Both the position numbers and the translations under genes were made by a program. A stretch of 64,000 bases of DNA from assembly GCA_036417435.1 (NCBI GenBank), contig CM070917.1, forward strand, positions 61,416,436 to 61,480,435, read 5' to 3'. This DNA comes from Inia geoffrensis. Lineage: Eukaryota; Chordata; Mammalia; Artiodactyla; Iniidae. This document shows, piece after piece, positions 26,101 through 34,957 of the stretch (within the stretch, counting starts at the first letter, position 1; each line of letters opens with the position of its first letter). The notes beneath the pieces are model-generated. The model had not been told where the DNA came from. It was given only the letters and a program-made list of their open reading frames with translations, and ran no database searches.

Positions 26101-29100
26101 CTTCATTGCGGTGCGTGGGCTTCTCATTGTGGCAGCCTCTCTTGTTGCGGAGCACGGGCTCTGGGCATGCAGACTTCCGTAGTTGTGGCATGCGGGCTCA
26201 GTAGTTGTGGCTCACGGGCCTAGTTGCTCCGCGGCATGTGGGATCTTCCCAGACCAGGGCTCGAACCCATATCCCCTGCATTGGTAGGCGGATTCTTAAC
26301 CACTGCACCACCAGGGAAGCCCATAAACCAAGGTTTTAAGAAAAGAAGACCTGAAAGAGAGAACACAGGCTGTAGAGAGAGAATCAGTATCCCTTTGCAT
26401 CTGCCCTGGGGTGTACCGAGGTTGCAAGCCCAGGTGACTGATGGTGCTGGGCGAGGGCTGGAAGGCAGGCGGTGTTTGTATTAGATCCATCGACCTGGAA
26501 CTAACCCTCCATCCCAGAGGAGAAGTCCAGCAGGTACCGGGGCCTCCGCCGGTTTTGTGTTCTCTCCCTTCAGAAGGAGAGCTGTTTGTAATCCTGGGGA
26601 AACCTGGGGTATTCCCGTGTCACAGCTGCTGGGTGACCTGTGTCACCTGAGCTGCAGTCTTTGTGTGGCTCCAGCAGCTGCTGTGCCTCGGGCAGGATGT
26701 GCTTGCACCTCCCCCCAGGAGACAGCCACTCAGTGTCAGGGCTGCATAGAAGTGATGCGAGGAGGAACCGGCCCTCCCTCTGCATGTCTGGCCGCCCTTC
26801 CCCTATCTCCTCCTCGCCCAGGCTCCCTGCCCTGACTCCTCCCCTCTAACATGTTCGACTGGCGCTTACTTCTTTTCCCCCCAGGAATGTGGCATCACCC
26901 CAGAAAGTGAGAACCTGACCTTGTCATCATCAGGAGCTATTGACCAGTCGTCCTGCACGGGGACACCTCTCTCCTCCACAATTTCCTCCCCAGAAGGTAC
27001 AAGATGGTGGGCGGGAGCAACTGCAGGTCCTTCCCCGTTAGCCAAGTCCGTAGTGCTTCGAATATTTCCTCCCGGATGGACTGGGGAGCAGCAAATTAAT
27101 ACCTAAGCAGCAGACAAGACAGGCCCCGGCTTGAGAGGAAGTGAGACTCACTCTCTTGCAATGAGAGGGCGGTCTAGCGGCCGAGCTGGGGGAGTAGCAG
27201 GTATCTCACTCCCAGTCCTGCTGTCGTAAGGTTTTCTTTAACATTATGACAGGGAAAAGCAAATCCCTCATCCCTGCAGTTGAGTTTGGAGCTCTAAAAC
27301 GTAAAGGAGTCAAACCTTGGAAAACTTCCATCTAAACCCTATTTGGTGAGGGCAGGGCCAGGCCGCTGGTGTCCTCACTGCCTGGGTGCAGCGAGAGAGC
27401 TCTGCCCCCAGTCCTCTCACAGCAGCCGGGCCTGACCTCCGTGTCCTTCCTCCAACTCCTGTCTCCAAAGACCCTGCCAGCAGCAGTCTGGCCCAGTCGG
27501 TCATGTCCATGGTGTCCTCCCAGATCAGCACCGACACCGTCTCCTCCATGTCCGGCTCCTACGTCGCCCCTGGCACGGAAGAGGACGGGGAGGCTCTCCC
27601 CTGCCCCCGGGCCTCCAGCAGGACCCCCTCAGAGGAAGAAGAGGTAAGAGAGGAGCATGGGCTCACCCTCGCCGCTCTGCTCTGCTCTTTACTCGAGTCC
27701 CAAGGAGCTCAGTCCAGGGCCTGCCAGGGAGATCGGCAAAGCCCCCCAGTGCTCGGGAGGGGAGCCCCAGAAAACAGGGTACCGTGTCATTGAATCAAAG
27801 ACTCCCTCAGATGTGATCTTCCGTGTGGCACCACTTCTGTCCTGAGGACTTGGTTTGGGTTTGCTGCCAGGCGAGCTGGGTAGGAGAGCCGGTGGCATCT
27901 GCACCTTGACTTTTGTCGCTCCTTTGCAGGTGACACCAGCGGCGTCTCCAGACTGCAACTTCGCGGGCCTCGCCGCCGCCGCCGCCGAAGAGCAGGATGC
28001 AGAGGTGAGAGCAAGGTGGACACTGGTGCCCCCTCCCCGGTCAGAGGGACTGCCGGTGCTGGCACAGGATGCAGATAGGATGAGGGCTGTTCTGGAGGAA
28101 GCCTTCCAAGGCGGTGCACTTGGATCTGTTAGAGGCAGGGTGGCAGAGCAGAGGGACTGTCTGATTAGCAGAGGGCGCTGGTCTCAGCGTAGTAGGCGTG
28201 GGGTGAGTTCTAGAGGGAAGTCTTCCAGGCCAGACCCTTGAGAGGGTGTTTGCCCTCCAGTTCACTTCGTATTTACCTGGGACAGGCATCTCACATCTTC
28301 CTGGCACTGGGGGACACAAAGACCGAGTGACATGGCTTTTGCCTGCCCACTCCCCCCAATCCACCCATCCCGGAGCTCCGTCTGATGGAGGAATCAGAGT
28401 TATAACTCAGCGTGAGAAGTGCTCTGACGGAGGTGTGGCCAAAGTATACAGAGCGCCCAGCTCACAGTGGGGACTCTACAACTTTCTCTCGAGCCAGATG
28501 TTCTCAAAGGAGTATCTGGTTAGAGTTGGGGATCCTAAAGGATTTCTGAAAGTTTTATGATCTCACGGTTTGCTTTTTCATTTGACAACATTTATTTCCA
28601 CCTGAGAGAAACAGTGTGAGCTAAACTATGACCAAGCGTATTGCTGACAGTCCTAGGGCCCCTCTGTAACGTGCCTCAGACCTGGTCCCTACAGGCCGAT
28701 CCTGCCTTGCCAAGCAAAATCTGCCTCTGCTGGGCCTCCCAGCCATCTCACACGGACAGGAAATGTATAGACACCATGAGGGTGATTAGTTCTGTCTTCT
28801 GACAATCAATAGACTCATTTCACTGCTTTATGGACTCATAGTGCCTTCCTTCTGTCCTAGGGAAATGATGTTCTAGAAGAAGAGGACGGATCACCCACAC
28901 AAGAAGATGGTAAAAGACCTGGTCTTTTGCTCCCTTTTATTATATTTCTTTTCCGGGTATTCTCTGAAGGGTAGAGACAGGGGCCCTGGTGTGTCTTGGT
29001 GGCACTGCTCAAGGGTATGGCTTTGGGGAAAGGTTGTCTTCTTGATGGAATATCAAAGCGAGCAGCGTATCTGAGGACCTCAGCAGCCTTCCCGGCTCTC

Positions 29101-32100
29101 TCTGGGCCTCTGAGCCAAGGCTACAGAAGATACCTGTAGTTCTCCATTTACGCTGAGTAGGTCCCGAGGCTTCTTGGGCAACTCCCATCACCTTCCTTCC
29201 TGCTTTAGCTTCTCAGCTGAGTCTCACAGAACTGCTCTAGCAGCCCCAAAGTTCAGCTGCAGCAGGAGAACAGCTTCCTCCCCTTGGGGGAAGCGACTGT
29301 TAGGCAGTAGGTTTTCCTGCTTTAGTGGAGAAAACGGTTGATGTTACAGTAGCAGAAGGGTCACAGCCCTGGCGGCACAGCGAGGGGGAGGTGAAGAGAT
29401 GTTAGCAGCTCAGCGTAGACTAGTGTTTGTAGGCTATTGGAGCGATTCTCTTTACCATCATTCAGGCCTCAAGTATATATATTTTTTAAATTGGAAGAGT
29501 TGGTTTACAATGTTGTGTTAGTTTCTGCTGTACAGCAATGTGAATCAATTATACATATACATATATCCACTCTTTTTTAGATTCTTTTCCCATATAGGCC
29601 ATTACAGGGTATTGAGTAGAGTCCCCTGTGCTCTACAGTAGGTCCTTATTAGTTATCTATTTATATATATAGTAGTGTGTATATGTCAATCCCAATCTCC
29701 CAATTTATCCCTCCCCTCCCTTCCCGCCCCCCCCATAACCATAAGTTTGTTTTCTACATCTGTGACTCTATTTCTGTTTTGTAAATAAGGTCAATTATAT
29801 CTTCAGTTGGAAGAATTTTGTTTCTAGTAAGCTGAGAAGCGAAGGAACGACCTACATAGAGAGCAAGGAAGCAGGGGGGGCGGGCTGGAAATCCCACCGG
29901 GAAGTGCTGGACCAGGCGTCCCAGGAACTGGTGTCTCTTCCCTCTGCTCCTCTAAGGTGCCTCCGCAGAAGGGCAACCTCCAGAGCAGACCTGGATCCCA
30001 GCCTGGATGCAGATGGCATGCTAGTGGCTTCTGCTTTGGCCCTGGCAGTTGCTTGGGGGGCGGTGTGGTGTGCAGGGGGTGCACATGCACACTTGACCAC
30101 TCTCACCTGGCCAAGTAGTGCCGGAGGAGGGGTGGTCGCCCAGGCTGTGCCTCTGCCGCACGCGTGCGCCAGCCAAGCCGGGGTTGGGCGCTACCTCCCC
30201 TCGGTTGATGTCTTCAGGGCTCAAGGCTCCGAGTTCTCCATTGTGATTGTCGCCCACCCCCCCATAGCATATTTGCTTCTAAAAGGCACAGGGCAGTACG
30301 TGGTTTCCACCTGACATTCCATACGTGGTTTCCGCCTGACATGCCATACGCAGTAGATGTATGTTTCTTCCTCTCCCTTTCACCAAGGAAACAAAGCGGG
30401 GTGGGGGGCTTGAAAAAATAACATCTAAAACTGACCCCTTCCCATCTTACACGACTGTAGGTTTCTGGTCAGCCCCTTAAAACATACTCAGAATAGCAAA
30501 TTAAGTCTCAAAGAAAATAAATCATAATTTTGTGAACGAAGCGATTCTTTGATTTGAGGTGCAAAATTATGGAACCAAAGGGCTTTAATTGCCGTTTTAT
30601 GTATTAGTCATTTCGCAGAGTCTTGTGGTCATACACACCCCACGTCCACCAACAGACACAGGCCGGAGCCAGGGTCGCTTCCCCCGTGGCTCTCCTAGCG
30701 CTTCCAGCCTGGCTTAGCTCTGCTCTGGGCCCGGGTCTACGTGTCCGAATCCCACAGACCTCCCCAGGGTCTGATTTCCCATGAACGAAGGCTGCAAAGA
30801 GGCCAGTTAAGGGAAACAGAGCAGAACAGAGCGAGAACACAAACATACCCACACAGTTTCCTTTATTGTCCACTCTTTACCCACTTAATTATTGTCTTTT
30901 TTTTAACATATGATTTGATTTTTTTTGTCTCCATCCTTAAGATTTTTATTTTAAGGACAGCAAAGCAGAGAAAAACACAGCCAGGCCCTCTCTAACTGCC
31001 TTAACTCCGTTACAGGGCAGAGGACATTCGCATTTCTAGGTATGGAGTGTGACAATAACAATGACTTTGACATCGCCAGCGTGAAAGCACTGGACAATAA
31101 GCTGTGCTCTGAGGTCTGCTTACCCGGTGAGTGGCAGTCTGCTGAACATGAACTTGGTGGGAGACGCTCCCCTGCTCGCACCCCTGCTCTCACCCTGGGA
31201 CACCCATCTCCTGCCCTACAGTTCCTGCAAGAAGGCATGGGCTTTGCTAAGATGCTGGGAGCCAGTTGCTGAAAGGAAGTGAGGCGGCCTCGGGAGAGTC
31301 CTAGGGCAAAAAGCAACTCTGCTCTAAGCAAGACTATTTGGGCATGAAGAAAGGCGCAAAAATCCCTCCAAATCCTTCCGATTTGGCCTGACCGTGCCCC
31401 CTCCACCATGATCTTGCAGATCCCATGGCAGGGGGCCTGGTCTTGTTTCCATCAACAGGCAGTTTAAGGCAGACACGGCCTCTGTGAGAAGGTCTTGGAA
31501 AGAGAGCCTGAGCCCTTGAAAAGGGAACCTGTAGCTCCTCAGAGGAGAGTGTTTAGTTAGGATCGGAGAGGAATTTCAAAGCCAGCGTTTTATAGACTAG
31601 CTCTGTGACCCAGTGAGCCCTGGGCTACCAGTTGCCTTGTGCTTCCTAGATTTGGATCCCAATGGAACGATCAGGGGTCAAGCCCTCTCCTTGGAGCCCT
31701 AACTCTATAAATTCGATCAGGGCCATCAACATGCCCCTTATTCCTTCTCATGACACTAAACTGAATCTGGGATGAGTTCTCAGGAGGAGCCCACCTGTCA
31801 GTCACACTCTGGGCACTGATGTCCCTCTGCTCCGTGCTCACCAAGGGCTCCACCAACCATGGCTCTAAAGCCACGTCTTGCCCAGTGGACTAGGTCGAAA
31901 CTGCCCCTCCTGGGTTCACGGCAGGGACTGCCTTCATGTTGCGTGGTTTGTAAAATCTCTTAAACATGCCCTGGACATGTTGAAGTTTCAGGACAGCCAC
32001 GTCTCATCGTGGGTCCAGTGCTTTACTCTCTTGGCGACGTGGCTACAGGCGCTGGAGGGACACAAGCTCCTGTGGTTGCCACTCTCCATCAGCTTGCAAA

Positions 32101-34915
32101 AGACCCAGGCCCTCACCGCTCTGGCCCCATGCAGGCTTGTGGTAGAGGAAGCCGTAATCCCCGGAGACGCCTCCCACGGCCTTCCCAAGGGCTCTCCGGT
32201 CCCTTCCCTCTTAGCGTTGACCCAGCCAGGCCTGGGCCAGAGCGGCTGAGGTCCAGGGTACTCTTCACTTCCTGCCTTCCCACTCTTTACCTGGCTTCTG
32301 TCTGTCCATTTGTTTCTCATGTCTTTTTGCCAGATGTACGTCTGTCTGTCCAGTTTGTTTATTTTGAAACTCATTTATGTTATCCAGACTTCGTGTGAAA
32401 GTTCATGTTCACCCACACCCAACCTCAAGCTTGCTGGGCGTGCGCACATCCGAGGGGCTCTCGCTGAGGCTTCCATTCCTAACTGGCAAGAGCCTGTATT
32501 TTAATATGCTGAAATTTTCCAGGAAAAAGAAATATTTGTGAGAATAGATGAATCCCTGTTCCACAAAAGCGGGGATGCTTCTGTGGCAAAGGTTGCAGGC
32601 AGGATTTGTTTTGGTCACTAGTTGGGGAAGATGACATCTCTGCCCTCACTCCGCCCTGTGTCTGTGGCAGCTGTGCCAGCCAGCCGCTCACTGGGCTTCA
32701 AGAGAGGAATCTAGGCTCCTGCCTCCCCCCAGCGGCTCCCCACCAACCCCCGTTTTTTGGCAGAGAGAGCTACTGGGATTGTTTCAGCCACCCACGCTGG
32801 TGGAAACTGACCCCAGGCCTTTGCTTCCTCCTGTCCCTAACTCCTTCGGGCCAGGCTGCTGGTGGATGTTTATTCCACTCTGGGATTGCGGCAGGAGAGC
32901 GAGACCTGGAAGGAAAACAGTGCCTGGGCTTCCTTACGGTGATCTCGGGAGCCAGCCACTTTCAGATTAAACTGGCTTCACCCTTCAGGCCAGTGACAGT
33001 GGCGGCTGCCGGGAGAGGGACTTGAGGGTCACATCGTAGCCTCACCCCGAGGTCTCAAGGGCTCTTACGGGAGAAGGAAAGTGCATCTGCTCTCTTGGTA
33101 AAATGTTTCTGCTGTTAGCATCACACTGGTAGCCAAGTGCTGGGGAACTCTCTGGAAGCATCTGTCGGGTTAATGACAGGAGTGTCCACTTTGGTAGGTC
33201 CCGTGGAATCAACAGGCCTCACCACGCTCAGCTGTAAGTTCAAAATTCCATCCTGTGACTGAGGTGCCTCGGGCTGGCTTGGCCGTCAGGACAGCTTCTC
33301 AGGCACCTGGTCCCCCTCTCCACGCTGTTTCCCTCCCCACACGGATGCCACTCCCCTCACAGAGCGCCCACAAGGAGGGAACCCAGGGAGCATCCCATGG
33401 TCCACCCTCCCCAGGCCCACCGTGCTCTGCCAGGAGCCCCAGCTGGCGGCAATGATGGCTCAGGTCCCCGTCCTCGCTGCTCTCATCACCCTTGTGGGAG
33501 TGACGCTGAGAGAGCACCTGTGTCATTCCAGCCCCTCTTCCCCTAAGAAGCCTCTGGGTCTTCTTTGGCCCCAAGACCAAGGGGGTGGGGGGCGATGGTA
33601 TGTTCTGAGGTTGTTCTGCAAGGTTCTCAAAGGGAGGAAATCTGAGCTGACCGCTGTAGGTGGTGAGCCGATGAGAATCGCGAGGCCGTGCTAGGTAGAC
33701 GGGGCTCCAAGGAATCTGATGGAGCATCACACAGGCGGCAGGATAGTGGTCAGGGGACCAGTGACAATTCTGTGAAAAGACTCTGGGGAGTGTGATGGGA
33801 AAAAGCAAAGATAATTTGGGTTTATTAGTGGAAATACAAATTTTGTGTGTGTGTGTGTGTGGTACGCGGGCCTCTCACTGTCGTGGCCTCTCCCATTGCG
33901 GAGCACAGGCTCCGGACGCGCAGGCTTAGCGGCCATGGCTCAACGGCCCAGCCACTCCGCGGCATGTGGGATCTTCCCGGACCGGGGCACGAACCCGTGT
34001 CCCCTGTATCGGCAGGCGGACTCTCAACCACTGCGCCACCAGGGAAGCCCGATACAAATGTTTTTAAATGACGGCATTGGACGGGAGTGGGCATACCAAT
34101 GAAATCTAAAAGTACTTATGGAGGGAATTCCCTGGCAGTCCAGTGGTTAGGACTCACCACTTTCACTGCAGTGGCCTGGCTCATTTCAATCCCTGGTCGG
34201 AGAACTAAGATCCTCCAAGCCACTGTGCAGCCAAAAACAAAACAAACAAAAGCACTTATGGAGACCTGAAATAACCCAAGACTAAGACGCCACTAGGAAG
34301 GGTTACGCTTCGCAGATACTAAGGAAAAGTCTGAATTAACTTTCTCTTTTCCCGGAGAGAAACTCTACAAGATGGTGGAACTGTTACAGACCTTGAATTT
34401 AATTAGTGGCTGGGTAGAGGCAGGAAAGAGCTGGGCGGAATCCCCCTAGGTGTGCTCCCCAAATCTGCCTCTAGAGGTCTCTTCACTCCCCCATTTCTGA
34501 GCCTGAGGATGGAATTAAGTGGGAACCACCTTTCTCTACTTCCCCGTGAAGGATTTTGAATCTCCAGGCCCCCTTTTCTGGCTGAGGGCTGGACGGAATG
34601 GTAGCACTCGCTCAGGAAGTCCTCCTGCGCCTTCCAGGCTTACCTTCTGCATCCAGGATGCGCGGAGCAGCAGGGTTTTGCCGAGGGTCTGGCAGACGCC
34701 TTTTTAGAGGAAAGAGCACCACCGACTGTACCAAGAAGCCGGGAGAACAGAGACTTCAGGTCTGAGTCTTGAGGCCGTTTCAGAAGGAGCCAGTTTTCAG
34801 CCCTGGCTCAGAATCCGGACTGGTGGTGTTTGTAGCAAAGGACTCACGAATTCAGAGCCATGCAGCCTGGCAGCCAGTGGTGGTGGCGGCGAGGCTGTGG
34901 CAGTGTTTTGATTTG

Positions 34916-34957
<42 letters not shown>

